A stretch of 64,000 nt of DNA from an uncultured bacterium (lineage in GTDB: Bacteria > Bacillota > Clostridia > Lachnospirales > Lachnospiraceae), in contig CANCXX010000007.1 in assembly GCA_947381965.1 (NCBI GenBank), forward strand, positions 54,042 to 118,041. The letters run 5' to 3'. This document shows, piece by piece, positions 8,958-18,417 of the stretch. The notes beneath the pieces were generated by a model. That model did not search any database and had not been told where the DNA came from. It saw only the letters and a program-made list of their open reading frames with translations. Both the position numbers and the translations under genes were made by a program. Position 1 is the first letter of the stretch. Each line of letters starts with the position of its first letter.

Positions 8958-9977
8958 ATGCTACTTAAGCCTAAGGTGTCGGTTATTGTTCCATTTTTCA
9001 ATGCGGAAGGAACCATAGCAAAGTGCCTTTACAGCATACTGGCTAATAAAAAAGTGTCTATGGAAATTATCTGTGTAAATGATGGTTCCCTGGACAACGG
9101 ACAGAAAGTTGTAGAACAAATAAGGAAAAGACACCTGAATATAAAATTATTTTCACACAAAAGCAATAAAGGTTTGTTTCAGGCAAGGCTCACAGGAATA
9201 ACCATGGCCAGGGGAAAGTATATAGGGTTTGTGGACAGTGACGACTATGTAAGCAGCAGCTTTTTTACACAGTTGTATCAAAAGGCAGTGGAATCGGACG
9301 CGGACATTGTGGCTGGAAGAATTATGAATGTAAGCAGCGAGGACGTATTTTATATACAAAACAGATGTCTGGATTTCCCTTATACCAGATGGGATGAGCA
9401 TAAAAATCTTTATGACCTGTACTGGCAGCAGGAAGGACGGTGTTATCCGTGGCATGTGATATGGAATAAGCTGTATAGAAGGGAATTATGGGAATATGTG
9501 TATTCAGAACTTAAGGATAAAAGTATATATCTGACAATGATGGAGGATTTTATTTTTTCTTCTGTAATTTTATCCAACGTACAGACATTTGCCAGTGGAC
9601 GGACTTGTGTCAATTTGCAGAAAGAATTTTATTACTATGTGCAGAGTGAAAATAATATGACCTCTGTAAAAGGAAACTATGAAAGATGGAAACAGAATAT
9701 TGCGGATATGGGAAGGGCATTTGGGGAAGTAAAGAATTTCCTGGAAGGGAAAGGTATACTTCCTTTGTATGGACAGCATTTGGAACAATGGAAGCAAAGA
9801 TATTCGCGCTACTGGAACAGAAATATAAAACGAACGGAATTTACTGACATCCAGAAGGACAGGTTATTAGAATTATTAAAGAAATCTCTTGACATTTCCC
9901 AATTGGAAATGCCTGATGAAGAAGATGAATATTATTATTCGGAAGCAGAATTTATGAGTGGAGGAGCAGAAAAATGA
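8958..9977 (+). CDS. GT2 family glycosyltransferase
   Basis: A 339-residue GT-A enzyme: VSVIVPFFNAEGTIAKCL at the N-terminus, CVNDGSLDNG nucleotide-binding region, and GFVDSDDYV containing the DxD metal site near residue 90. It presumably transfers a sugar onto the growing glycan at the cytoplasmic membrane face. ATG 8958 was chosen because the G-rich site ends 2 bases before it and the GT2 fold begins here; the frame is open further upstream to an ATG at 8916 that overlaps the preceding gene. Its end overlaps the next GT2 gene by 4 bases (ATGA), so the two are translationally coupled. Sugar specificity is unknown. Confidence 0.82.
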   Translation: MLLKPKVSVIVPFFNAEGTIAKCLYSILANKKVSMEIICVNDGSLDNGQKVVEQIRKRHLNIKLFSHKSNKGLFQARLTGITMARGKYIGFVDSDDYVSSSFFTQLYQKAVESDADIVAGRIMNVSSEDVFYIQNRCLDFPYTRWDEHKNLYDLYWQQEGRCYPWHVIWNKLYRRELWEYVYSELKDKSIYLTMMEDFIFSSVILSNVQTFASGRTCVNLQKEFYYYVQSENNMTSVKGNYERWKQNIADMGRAFGEVKNFLEGKGILPLYGQHLEQWKQRYSRYWNRNIKRTEFTDIQKDRLLELLKKSLDISQLEMPDEEDEYYYSEAEFMSGGAEK

Positions 9978-11269
9978 AGCAGCCAAAAGTATCGGTAATT
10001 GTACCAGTTTATAAGACGCAAAGATTTCTTAAAAAGTGTCTGGAAAGTATTCTTTGTCAGACACTTAAGGATATTGAAGTTATTGTGGTAGATGAAGGGG
10101 ATATGGATGAATGCAGGTCAATTATTGACTATTTTGAATCCGTGGACAAAAGAGTGATTGCTCCACATACAAAAAACGGCGGATATGGCGCTTCCTGTAA
10201 TAAAGGAATTGAGATGGCTAAAGGAGAGTACATTGCAATTGTGGAAAGTGATGATTTTATTGAGCCGTCAATGTATGAAGAATTATATGAATACGCAAAG
10301 AAGGTGAACGCAGATGTTGTGAAGTCTCCTTATTATGAATATTTTGATGAACTGGACGGGGAAAGGGATGTAAAAAGAGTCTGTGCATATGGTGATTATA
10401 TTACATCTTCGGTGCCCGATGGCAGAACATTTTCCATGAAGAATTTTCCGCAGCTGTTGACGGTGCACGCCTCTCTCTGGACCGGATTATATAGAACCGG
10501 TTACATGCGGGAAAAGAATATACGGTTTGTTACTGCAAAGGGAGGGGCATATGTTGATGTGGGATTTCGTATAGATACTCTGGTAAATACGGAAAAGGTG
10601 GCATGGTATCCGGTGCCGTTTTATGATTACCGGATAACAAATGAGGATTCCACGACCAACAATTTTAATTTGTCCAGTATGATATCCCGCTGGGAAGAGG
10701 TATATAAAAAGTATGGCAGAGAAGAGGAATTTGCGTCAGTGTGCCCTCATCTATTAAAGGATGAGTACCTTAACACCTTAGGCTGGATTGCTGATACTTT
10801 TATTTTATATTCGGATGAAGATTATGGACGGCTGGTGAATTTATACCAAAATGTAAGCGAACATGATATCAGTGAAGCCAGTTCCTTAACAAAAGTACAG
10901 AAACAGAAAATAATGGAGTTTAAGAAGGATCCGGCGGAATTTAAAAAAATGGTTCAGAAAAAACGTGAAATAATGCAGGGCCTTTCCAGATGGCAAAGAG
11001 TGGTTTCATGGGGAGAAAACGGCATGAGATTGTCATGGCTGAAAAAGAATGTGCTTTTATGGGGTGTAATGTGCCTGATAACTTCCATGGGAGCTTTTGA
11101 TATGTTTCCCATAATGTCTGCGGCGGTATTTTTATTAGTCTTTCTGTTAGAGATAGTATCATTAACCGGAGTTGTAGTATTTTATGTGCTGAAAGTCCTG
11201 GCTAAGTTTTTCCGGAGGGACAGATATTTGACGGAAGTCCGGTTAAGGGAGATGGGACTTATGGGTTAA
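9974..11269 (+). CDS. GT2 family glycosyltransferase with C-terminal membrane segments
   Basis: A 431-residue protein with a GT-A domain at the N-terminus (VSVIVPVYKTQRFLKKCL, VVDEGDMDE, AIVESDDFIEPS). From about residue 355 there are two hydrophobic segments (LLWGVMCLITSMGAFDMF region and VFLLVFLLEIVSLTGVVVF region), then a short basic tail, which would anchor it in the membrane. It is the only protein in the glycan locus of this window with clear membrane segments. The ATG lies 9 bases after GGAGG and overlaps the previous stop. Donor and acceptor are unknown. Confidence 0.8.
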   Translation: MKQPKVSVIVPVYKTQRFLKKCLESILCQTLKDIEVIVVDEGDMDECRSIIDYFESVDKRVIAPHTKNGGYGASCNKGIEMAKGEYIAIVESDDFIEPSMYEELYEYAKKVNADVVKSPYYEYFDELDGERDVKRVCAYGDYITSSVPDGRTFSMKNFPQLLTVHASLWTGLYRTGYMREKNIRFVTAKGGAYVDVGFRIDTLVNTEKVAWYPVPFYDYRITNEDSTTNNFNLSSMISRWEEVYKKYGREEEFASVCPHLLKDEYLNTLGWIADTFILYSDEDYGRLVNLYQNVSEHDISEASSLTKVQKQKIMEFKKDPAEFKKMVQKKREIMQGLSRWQRVVSWGENGMRLSWLKKNVLLWGVMCLITSMGAFDMFPIMSAAVFLLVFLLEIVSLTGVVVFYVLKVLAKFFRRDRYLTEVRLREMGLMG

Positions 11270-11280
11270 AAGGAGAAATG

Positions 11281-13632
11281 ATGGATTGCGAAAAATATCT
11301 AAATGATATATTACGAAAATACAATATAAATTATATGTATCCGGAGATTGACTGGTATTTTCAAATCAGGGAAATATGGCAGGAATTGTTAAGCGAAAGT
11401 AATAATGTCCTTGTAATTAGCGATAAAGAAGATGAATTAAAGCAAATAAAAAGGATAGTGCAGGAACAGACAGAAATTTGGGAAAATATAAAATTTTTCT
11501 TGCCGGATGCACCATTCATTGAGTCAATCAGAAATGTTGAAGGTTGTACGGTTGTTATCTCATCTTTGGATATTGGATTTGAAATAGAAATGGAATTGTT
11601 CAGGGTTCAAGAGTTCAAAAATGATTTAAAAATTATTAATATATATTCCTTGTTTAGAGAAAAAGGAATATATATTACAGTACCATTCTATAAAATGGAA
11701 GTTCCGTTTATTGACTATTGCGATATTTATTGTACTCGTATGAAATTAAAGTGTAATGAAAATAAGAAATTCTATCTTGAAAAATTGATATGTCAGTGTT
11801 TGGAAATCAGAGACTTTATTTCAGCCGAAAGCTTTATTGATGAATATATTTTAGAAGGATATGATGAAGGAAATTATGAAAAATTTAAAGTTGAGCTGAA
11901 AGAATTTCTTACAAATTTAAAAGAAAAAATACATAAGAGAAAACAAAGAGATATCATTGTTAACTGGATAGACAATCTGGGAAGTGATATAGAAAAGATG
12001 CCCTTTTTGGAAAATAAGAAAGAAGAGAGTATCTATTTTGAAAACGCATATACAAATGTTCCATGGACAAGGTCGACAATGCTTTCCATTATAACAGGGC
12101 TAAAGGCAATTGAAGGGAAAACTTACTTGCCCCTCACTTATAATGAAAATAACAGTCAGCTTTTAAGGATGATAAAAAAGAGCGGCTATCAGTTTAAATA
12201 TTATGCAGGTCCACAATTTGAATATCGTTTTCGATATTTTCCAAAAGGGAATCATATAAACTATGATGACAAAAACTATAATTATAATAATATTAATTTA
12301 AAATCTAATATGTTAAGGGGTACGTCTGCAAAGTTACAATGGGGAGTTTTATGTACGTTAGCAGTTGATGACAGACCGCATGTGATTATTGTACATAATA
12401 TTGTAGAGACCCATCCGCCTTTTCTTAATTCTCAGTCAAAATATTTTGACAAAAAAAATATAATACAAGGGTGTCCGGCAGATAAAAATACTCAGCAGGA
12501 GTGTGTTAATAACAGTAAAGTTTTTTTTGACCATTTATTAGAGTTTTATGATCAATTTTATAGTAATAATCTTGTAAGAATTGTGTTAAGCGATCATGGA
12601 GACAGTTTTGTAAACAGGGTTCCCTTTTTTTCTAATGCAAAATCAAAAATATTAATGATGATATATGGAGATGTGCAAAGAGCGATTATTAGGGATTTTT
12701 ATTGTCATACAAGTTTTCACAAAATAATAGAAGGACTTATTTCAGGAAAGAATATTCAGATTCCATCAAAAAAATATGTTCTTCTGGAAAATATAGATTT
12801 TTATAGTGGACAAAGAGAAGATAAATTTTTTGATAATTTGAAACAGATAGAAGGTAATTACTACCTGCTTAGCAAATTTATGCAGTATAGGGCAATAAAA
12901 ACAGAAATAGATACATATGTATGCTTTTCAAATGGTCATGAAATTTACTATTTAAATAAAGATGAAGAAGTGCCTAAAGATTTAATTGCATCAAATATCA
13001 AAAATCGAATCAATTATGTGGAAAACATAGGGAGAATAGAGTATTTAAGAGAATTGTGTGGTAATAATTTTATAGATGTTTTAAAATCAGGCTTTTTTAG
13101 TGAAAGTTTAAAAATATATAAATTTGCAAATTGTCCCTCTCCTTATATAAGGAAACGGGAAGAAATATTGAGGAAAATAATATATGATGAAAATATTTAT
13201 ACATTTCTTACACGCTTGATTAACTTTAGGGATAAATTGTTGATTTTTTGTGTAGTTGACGATAATGCCCGCTCTGGTGTTTCCGGCAAAATTTTAAGGT
13301 ATTTAGATGAGATTGGCTGTCATATTGGAGAGTATGAAAAAGAATTTTCCTACCTGTCAATAGTAGATCAGGGAGTAACATTAATTGAGGAATCATCCAA
13401 TTCTGCATTACACATAAGGGCAGATATCAATGGATTTAAGGTACAAATGAGCAGCTTTGGAATATATACAGGCCATTGTTGTTCCAGTTGTATTGTGAAT
13501 GGATTTGAATATATAACGGACAGATCAAGGGGACTTAGTATGATTATTTTTGACCGTGAGAAAAAGGAAGAAATACTTACGGTAAAGATGGATATTTTTG
13601 ACGGAATAAACAAACTTATAGTTTGCGATTAA
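11281..13632 (+). CDS. Sulfatase/alkaline-phosphatase-fold protein with C-terminal ILEI/FAM3-like domain
   Basis: About 783 residues. The central part (roughly 245-510) has features of the sulfatase/phosphoglycerol-transferase fold: NVPWTRSTMLSIITG with a Thr/Ser at the usual nucleophile position, VETHPPF, and the metal motif LSDHGDS near residue 440. The last 150 residues (CVVDDNARSGVSG to the end) resemble the ILEI/PANDER (FAM3) domain and match the small protein encoded next. The N-terminal 240 residues are not recognised. No signal peptide or membrane segment is seen, unlike LtaS-type enzymes, so it probably acts in the cytoplasm on a lipid-linked or phosphorylated glycan. Start 11281 leaves 5 bases after AGGAG; ATG 11278 is nearer than usual. 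The gene is very AT-rich. Confidence 0.65.
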   Translation: MDCEKYLNDILRKYNINYMYPEIDWYFQIREIWQELLSESNNVLVISDKEDELKQIKRIVQEQTEIWENIKFFLPDAPFIESIRNVEGCTVVISSLDIGFEIEMELFRVQEFKNDLKIINIYSLFREKGIYITVPFYKMEVPFIDYCDIYCTRMKLKCNENKKFYLEKLICQCLEIRDFISAESFIDEYILEGYDEGNYEKFKVELKEFLTNLKEKIHKRKQRDIIVNWIDNLGSDIEKMPFLENKKEESIYFENAYTNVPWTRSTMLSIITGLKAIEGKTYLPLTYNENNSQLLRMIKKSGYQFKYYAGPQFEYRFRYFPKGNHINYDDKNYNYNNINLKSNMLRGTSAKLQWGVLCTLAVDDRPHVIIVHNIVETHPPFLNSQSKYFDKKNIIQGCPADKNTQQECVNNSKVFFDHLLEFYDQFYSNNLVRIVLSDHGDSFVNRVPFFSNAKSKILMMIYGDVQRAIIRDFYCHTSFHKIIEGLISGKNIQIPSKKYVLLENIDFYSGQREDKFFDNLKQIEGNYYLLSKFMQYRAIKTEIDTYVCFSNGHEIYYLNKDEEVPKDLIASNIKNRINYVENIGRIEYLRELCGNNFIDVLKSGFFSESLKIYKFANCPSPYIRKREEILRKIIYDENIYTFLTRLINFRDKLLIFCVVDDNARSGVSGKILRYLDEIGCHIGEYEKEFSYLSIVDQGVTLIEESSNSALHIRADINGFKVQMSSFGIYTGHCCSSCIVNGFEYITDRSRGLSMIIFDREKKEEILTVKMDIFDGINKLIVCD

Positions 13633-13686
13633 AAATGTTTATGCATTGTGCGTTGTAAACGCAGCATAATTGCAGAGTGAGAGAAC

Positions 13687-14157
13687 ATGGGGGCATTTAT
13701 GAAAAATCAAATACTGGAATTTTTAAATGAATTGCATAAAAATCAGGAAAAGTATTTAATTTTAGCGGCTGTGGATGACAATGCAACTTCCGGCACAGAT
13801 ATGGAAATTTTGCAAGCGCTAAATGATGTTGGATTTTCGTTGAAACGTGCACCAGGCAAATCTTATATTGCAGTTTTAAATGGCAGGCAAATCATATATG
13901 AAAAGTTTGAAGATATGGTATTAATTTATACCGGGACAGTTGATGGGGTCAGGATCAAAATCACTTCTGCGGGATATGAGTCAGGAAAATTCTTTTCAAA
14001 TATATGGGTAGGAGGAGAGAAACTTGGAATAAGCAGAAAACGGGGATTGACTATTGCGCTTATTAACCGGAAAACAGGAAAATTATCAGACTGGATAAAG
14101 ATGGATATATTTTTGGGAAAAAATGAAATTATCCAGAGAAAGGAAAGTGTGAAATGA
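13687..14157 (+). CDS. Stand-alone ILEI/FAM3-like domain protein
   Basis: A 156-residue protein that is essentially one domain, paralogous to the C-terminus of the preceding gene: AAVDDNATSGT here against CVVDDNARSGV there, then a central G-rich strand region, RGLTIALIN against RGLSMIIFD, and a shared KMDIF ending. The pattern resembles interleukin-like EMT inducer (FAM3) domains, which in bacteria accompany glycan enzymes and are thought to bind carbohydrate. It ends with a 4-base ATGA overlap with the next gene. A second in-frame ATG at 13699 is an alternative start. Function is inferred only. Confidence 0.6.
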   Translation: MGAFMKNQILEFLNELHKNQEKYLILAAVDDNATSGTDMEILQALNDVGFSLKRAPGKSYIAVLNGRQIIYEKFEDMVLIYTGTVDGVRIKITSAGYESGKFFSNIWVGGEKLGISRKRGLTIALINRKTGKLSDWIKMDIFLGKNEIIQRKESVK

Positions 14158-15458
14158 ACATTGTAATCTTAGGCGGGGGATTATCTGGTATCACACTTGC
14201 ATATTTTTTGCAGGAAAATGAGAATGTGGATAAAATTACAATTCTTGAAAAAGAGACGGAGACAGGTGGATTATGTCGTAGTATCCACAAAGATGGATAT
14301 ACATACGATATTGGACCGCATATTTTATTTTCCAGGGATAAGGAAATGCTGGATTTAATGCTTTCGGTTCTGGATGGAGGGAAAAATGATCTGCGGCGTT
14401 CTAATCAGATTATATATAAGGGGAAATGGGTGCAGTATCCTTTTGAAAACGATTTGTCAAAACTGCCGGAAGATGATTTGCGGTACTGCATCTCAGCATT
14501 TGAGCATAATCCCTATGAAGAGTATGAAGCGCAAAATATGTTGCAGTTTTTCCTGAAAACATTTGGGGAGGGAATTACCAATACTTATCTCAGGCCATAT
14601 AACGAAAAAATATGGAAGTATGATCCGGCATATATGAATACTTCTATGGTGGAAAGAATACCCAAACCCACAAAAGAAGAAATAGAAAGAAGTGCTGCCG
14701 GGGAGACAGTGGATGGATATACCCATCAGTTATATTTCAGTTATCCAAAGACTGGAGGAATCATGTCTGTGGTTAAGGGATTTGAATGCAGGCTTGGGGA
14801 AAAATGTGAAGTGATGACAGACTGTGAGGTGACTGGGGTAAGAAAAGACGACACTGGATTTAAAGTTGTTGTGGGCAGTAGCGTGGAATATTCAGCAGAT
14901 CTGGTGGTATCAACAATTCCAGTGCAGGAACTGACAAAAGCTTATGCGCTCAAAGACAATGAAGTCTGGCGGTCAGTAGAAAGACTTCGGTACAATTCTA
15001 TACTTATAGCGTTTGTAAAGACAAAGAAGGATTTATGTGGCGATAATTTTGCGTTTATGACTGCGGATAAAAACATTATATTTCATAGAATATCCAAAAT
15101 GGATTTTCTGGGAGAAAATTATAAAAGTGATGGTGCGACTTATATGGTTGAAATAACCTACCGCAAAGATGATATTGTGGACCGTATGACGGACAGAGAA
15201 CTGTGTGAGGCTGTAAAAAAGGGGTTAAAAGAAATTAAATTTACAGAGGATCAGGATGATGCCATTATTCTCAATATGACCAGACACCCTTATGCCTATG
15301 TTATTTATGATATTAATCACGGACAAAACATGGAAAAGATACGTAAATTTTATAAAAGTCAGGGCATTATTCTCCATGGCAGATTTGGGAATTTTGAATA
15401 CTGGAATATGGATAAAGTATTAAGAGAAAGTAAAGAACTGGCAGGCTGGATAATATAG
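14154..15458 (+). CDS. FAD-dependent oxidoreductase/mutase, UDP-galactopyranose mutase or protoporphyrinogen-oxidase-like
   Basis: A 434-residue flavoprotein. The N-terminus has the dinucleotide-binding VILGGGLSGITLAYFL and an acidic residue ending strand 2 (ILEKETETGGLC). An early YDIGPHILFS motif is typical of UDP-galactopyranose mutase relatives, where a His-rich segment follows the GGLC/GGNC motif. KGKWVQYPFEN resembles the sugar-binding region of the same group. A ring-contracting mutase would fit the GlfT2-like galactofuranosyltransferase parts at 24266-25728. However, length and the central part also resemble the HemY-like amine-oxidase family found in polysaccharide loci. Fold is certain, reaction probable. 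Confidence 0.65.
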   Translation: MNIVILGGGLSGITLAYFLQENENVDKITILEKETETGGLCRSIHKDGYTYDIGPHILFSRDKEMLDLMLSVLDGGKNDLRRSNQIIYKGKWVQYPFENDLSKLPEDDLRYCISAFEHNPYEEYEAQNMLQFFLKTFGEGITNTYLRPYNEKIWKYDPAYMNTSMVERIPKPTKEEIERSAAGETVDGYTHQLYFSYPKTGGIMSVVKGFECRLGEKCEVMTDCEVTGVRKDDTGFKVVVGSSVEYSADLVVSTIPVQELTKAYALKDNEVWRSVERLRYNSILIAFVKTKKDLCGDNFAFMTADKNIIFHRISKMDFLGENYKSDGATYMVEITYRKDDIVDRMTDRELCEAVKKGLKEIKFTEDQDDAIILNMTRHPYAYVIYDINHGQNMEKIRKFYKSQGIILHGRFGNFEYWNMDKVLRESKELAGWII

Positions 15459-15471
15459 GAAGATAAGTTTG

Positions 15472-15506
15472 CCGCAGGCACAGATCGCGGAATGCGGGGG
15501 ATAAAA
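15472..15506 (+). repeat. Partial hairpin/Shine-Dalgarno repeat
   Basis: It contains GCCGCAGGCACAGATCGC and ends AATGCGGGGGATAAAA before ATG 15507. The 3' box is nearly identical to the copies at 43023 and 48863; the central palindrome is degenerate. Confidence 0.45.
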
Positions 15507-16064
15507 ATGAATAATTTTATGATTTACCTGATAGGAACCAGTGGAAGTGGGAAAACAACGCTGGGAAATGCACTGGAACAGGAATTGCGACGCATGGAAT
15601 ATAAACATTTGCAGTTTATTGACGGAGATGTGATACGCAGACAATTCGGCGGCATTTTTGGCTATACCTATGAAGAGAGAATGCGTTGCAGCCAGGCAGT
15701 GAATGTTGTTATTAAATATCTGTTGGATAATCAGATATCTGTTATCCTTGCACAAGTGGGAGCCTATGAAAATATGAGACAAAAGGTCAGAGATATGGCT
15801 GGAAACCATTATATTGAGGTTTACGTAAAATGTTCCTATGAAGAGTGTGCAAGAAGGGATGTAAAGGGGTACTACCAAAGACTGCAAAAAGGAGAAATGG
15901 AAAACTTAAACGGTGCAAATGATATTTTTGAAGTCCCCGAAAGCAGTGATATTGTGGTTGAGACCGAAATTGAGACGGTGGAGGAATCTGTAGGGAAGGT
16001 AATGGGATATCTGAAGGAAAAAGGATATCTGGAAATTTGTATGGAAAGTGAAATTAGATTATGA
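15507..16064 (+). CDS. Adenylylsulfate-kinase-like P-loop kinase
   Basis: About 185 residues with the Walker A motif GTSGSGKTTL at residue 10, FIDGDVIRRQF (Asp and Arg as in APS kinase) and RMRCSQAVNVV, matching the APS kinase family CysC. No sulfate-activation genes are adjacent. In glycan loci such proteins may phosphorylate another small alcohol or sugar rather than adenylylsulfate. The start at 15507 uses the GGGGG of the upstream repeat; ATG 15492 lies inside that repeat and is unlikely. It overlaps the LicC-LicA-like gene by 4 bases (ATGA), suggesting a shared pathway. Confidence 0.72.
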   Translation: MNNFMIYLIGTSGSGKTTLGNALEQELRRMEYKHLQFIDGDVIRRQFGGIFGYTYEERMRCSQAVNVVIKYLLDNQISVILAQVGAYENMRQKVRDMAGNHYIEVYVKCSYEECARRDVKGYYQRLQKGEMENLNGANDIFEVPESSDIVVETEIETVEESVGKVMGYLKEKGYLEICMESEIRL

Positions 16065-17647
16065 ATGCAATAATTTTAGCGGCAGGAAAGTCCTCCCGTC
16101 TTGCTCCGCTTACCTATGAAAGGCCTAAAGGATTATTCCGTGTAAAAGGTGAAATCCTGATAGAACGTCAAATAGAGCAGCTGCAGGAAGCCGGGATAAC
16201 TGAAATTTATATAGTAGTTGGATATATGAAAGAAAAATTTTTTTATCTGGAGCAGAAATATGGAGTGAGGCTGCTGGTAAATAACAAATTTGCGGCACAG
16301 GGAAACTTGTATTCCTTATATGTTGCAAGAAAGTATCTTTCGGATACCTATATCTGTTGTGCGGACCATTATTTTGTGAAAAATCCATTTGGAGAAGTAA
16401 ATGATGCCAACATATCATACAGAGCCTGCTCCTGCCAAAAAGGAAAATTTAGGGAGTTTGCTGTAGAATATTCCGATGCGTCTGTAATTACCGGGTTTGC
16501 CGTGGGCGGGACAGATGGCATGGCAATGGTGGGACACGCATATTTTAACTCCGCTTTTTCTGGAAGATTTCGCAATTTTATGGAAAAAGAAATTGATGAC
16601 TTTGGCGTGAGCAATATGTTTTGGGAAGAATTTTATGCAAGACATCAAAAAGAATTAACCCTCTATATGAAAGAATATCAGAGGCAGGATATTCTGGAGT
16701 TTGAAAGCATAGAAGATTTACGGCAGTTTGATTCGGAATTTTTAATTAATGTGGATTCAGAAATTATAACGAATATTTGTACAATCATTCATTGCGAACC
16801 GGAACGGATTATGGATATTCAGGTGATTCAGGCAGGGCTTACAAATGTGTCTTTTATGTTTTCAGTGGATGGCGTTAAGTATGTATACAGACATCCGGGA
16901 GGGACAGCCGGGAACCTTATAGACCGGCAGGCGGAATTTTTTGCACAGACTAAAGCAAAGGAGCTGCAGATAGATAAATCCGTGATTTATCTGGACTTGT
17001 CAGGATGGAAGATTTCTTATTTTGTTCCTAATCTTACAGAATGCAGTTTTGAAGAAAATCCCGGACAGCTGGAAAAGGGAATGGAATATCTAAGAAAAAT
17101 GCACAGTGTTAAGGTAGACGTTCCCATTAAGCGGTTTGATACGGTTGCAGAAGGGAAGAAGCTGATGGGAATTGCATCCTCTTCTAAAGGAAATCTATTT
17201 GCCGAGTTTGCTGTTGTAATTGAAAAAATTGAAGAATTAAATGAATATGTGGAATCGGATGCAAAGAGACTTGGAATAGAAAAAGCACTTTGCCATAATG
17301 ATGCGTATGAGCCAAATTATCTGGCAACTTTGGACGGAGATTTATATCTGATTGACTGGGAGTATGCCGGGATGAATGACCCAGCTAATGATGTGGCATG
17401 TATTCTGTGCCGTAAGGATTACACAAAAGAGCAGACAGAAAAGTACCTGGAAGCATATTTTGGACGTAAGTTGACGGAAGACGAACACAGACATTATATT
17501 GCATACATAGCTCTTTGCGGTTTTTATTGGTTTTGCTGGGGCCTGTATAAAGGCAGCGTGGGCGATGACGATGGCTTTTTTTTCCTGCCCGCATACAGAA
17601 ACTGCATCCGATATCTGGATGCGGCATTGGAGAGTTATAAGAGATAA
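16061..17647 (+). CDS. Fused NTP-transferase and choline/ethanolamine-kinase-like protein (LicC-LicA type)
   Basis: A 528-residue fusion. Residues 1-235 are a nucleotidyltransferase (IILAAGKSSRLAPLTYERPK, the signature loop with the catalytic Lys; later CCADHYF). Residues 245-525 are a choline-kinase-like phosphotransferase with the Brenner motif LCHNDAYEPN (His and Asp near 412 and 414) and LIDWEYAG. LicC and LicA in other bacteria activate choline as CDP-choline for glycan decoration, and fused forms occur. The likely product here is CDP-choline, CDP-ethanolamine or a similar CDP-amino alcohol. No LicD-type transferase is recognised in the window, so the transfer step is unassigned. It is coupled to the APS-kinase-like gene by an ATGA overlap. 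Confidence 0.8.
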   Translation: MNAIILAAGKSSRLAPLTYERPKGLFRVKGEILIERQIEQLQEAGITEIYIVVGYMKEKFFYLEQKYGVRLLVNNKFAAQGNLYSLYVARKYLSDTYICCADHYFVKNPFGEVNDANISYRACSCQKGKFREFAVEYSDASVITGFAVGGTDGMAMVGHAYFNSAFSGRFRNFMEKEIDDFGVSNMFWEEFYARHQKELTLYMKEYQRQDILEFESIEDLRQFDSEFLINVDSEIITNICTIIHCEPERIMDIQVIQAGLTNVSFMFSVDGVKYVYRHPGGTAGNLIDRQAEFFAQTKAKELQIDKSVIYLDLSGWKISYFVPNLTECSFEENPGQLEKGMEYLRKMHSVKVDVPIKRFDTVAEGKKLMGIASSSKGNLFAEFAVVIEKIEELNEYVESDAKRLGIEKALCHNDAYEPNYLATLDGDLYLIDWEYAGMNDPANDVACILCRKDYTKEQTEKYLEAYFGRKLTEDEHRHYIAYIALCGFYWFCWGLYKGSVGDDDGFFFLPAYRNCIRYLDAALESYKR

Positions 17648-17662
17648 AAAGGGGATATTGCC

Positions 17663-18403
17663 ATGAATGTAGCCATTATTCTTGCTGGTGGGAGCGGTAC
17701 ACGGATGAACATGGAAAAACCGAAACAGTTTATAGAAGTAATGGGGAAGCCCATTGTGGTCTATACAGTTGAAGTATTTCAAAGTCACCCGGAAATTGAT
17801 GAAATTGAAATTGTATGTGTTGAAGAATATATGGATTATATGGAAGAGCTGGTAGAAAAGTATGGACTGACCAAAGTGCGACGGATTGTAAAAGGGGGAG
17901 CAAATTTCCAGTACTCTGTCATAAATGGGATTGCAGGTATCAGGGAAAAAATGTGTTCGGAAGATATTGTACTGGTGCACTATGCTGCGTCTCCTTTTGT
18001 CAGTGGTGAAATTATTTCGGATGGCATACGTGTGGCAGGGAAAAAAGGAAATGCAGCCTCTGCAACTCCCTGCTTTTTGCTGATGGGGACTAATGATGAT
18101 GGAAGAAAGTCCACAAAATGGGTGGATAGGGATAAATTGATGCAACTGAACAGTCCCCAGTGTTTTCAGTTTGGCTATATAGAGCAACTGTATGAAAAGG
18201 CTGGAAAAAGGCACCTGCTGGATAAGGTTGAACCTCACACAACCAGTTTGATGTATGCAATGGGAGAAACCATCTATTTCTCAAAGGGCAATCAGACAAA
18301 TATCAAAATAACTACCAAAGAAGATTTGGAATTGTTTGAAGGATATGTGCTGATGAAACAGGAAAAGTGCAGGTTAACACATGTAACCGTACCATTTTTT
18401 TAG
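17663..18403 (+). CDS. IspD/TarI-family cytidylyltransferase
   Basis: A 246-residue enzyme with the nucleotide loop ILAGGSGTRMNMEKPKQF at the N-terminus, VKGGANFQYSVINGI and VHYAASPFV in place of the HDAARPF motif of IspD. These fit the IspD/TarI group, which makes CDP-methylerythritol or CDP-ribitol. With CDP-glycerol-transferase-like genes in the locus, CDP-ribitol or another CDP-polyol is the likelier product, and the changed HYAASPF motif also argues against housekeeping IspD. The start follows GGGG at 8 bases. Substrate is inferred from context only. Confidence 0.72.
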   Translation: MNVAIILAGGSGTRMNMEKPKQFIEVMGKPIVVYTVEVFQSHPEIDEIEIVCVEEYMDYMEELVEKYGLTKVRRIVKGGANFQYSVINGIAGIREKMCSEDIVLVHYAASPFVSGEIISDGIRVAGKKGNAASATPCFLLMGTNDDGRKSTKWVDRDKLMQLNSPQCFQFGYIEQLYEKAGKRHLLDKVEPHTTSLMYAMGETIYFSKGNQTNIKITTKEDLELFEGYVLMKQEKCRLTHVTVPFF

Positions 18404-18417
18404 GAGGAATGAGAAAT

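Noticed and set aside
11281-13632. LtaS-type lipoteichoic acid synthase
   Set aside because: The sulfatase fold is present but there are no N-terminal membrane helices or signal peptide, so the LtaS role does not fit.
17342-18238. 298-codon reverse-strand frame across the LicC-LicA and IspD genes
   Set aside because: Spans two well-supported genes, has low-complexity His/Phe/Ile composition and no recognised domain.
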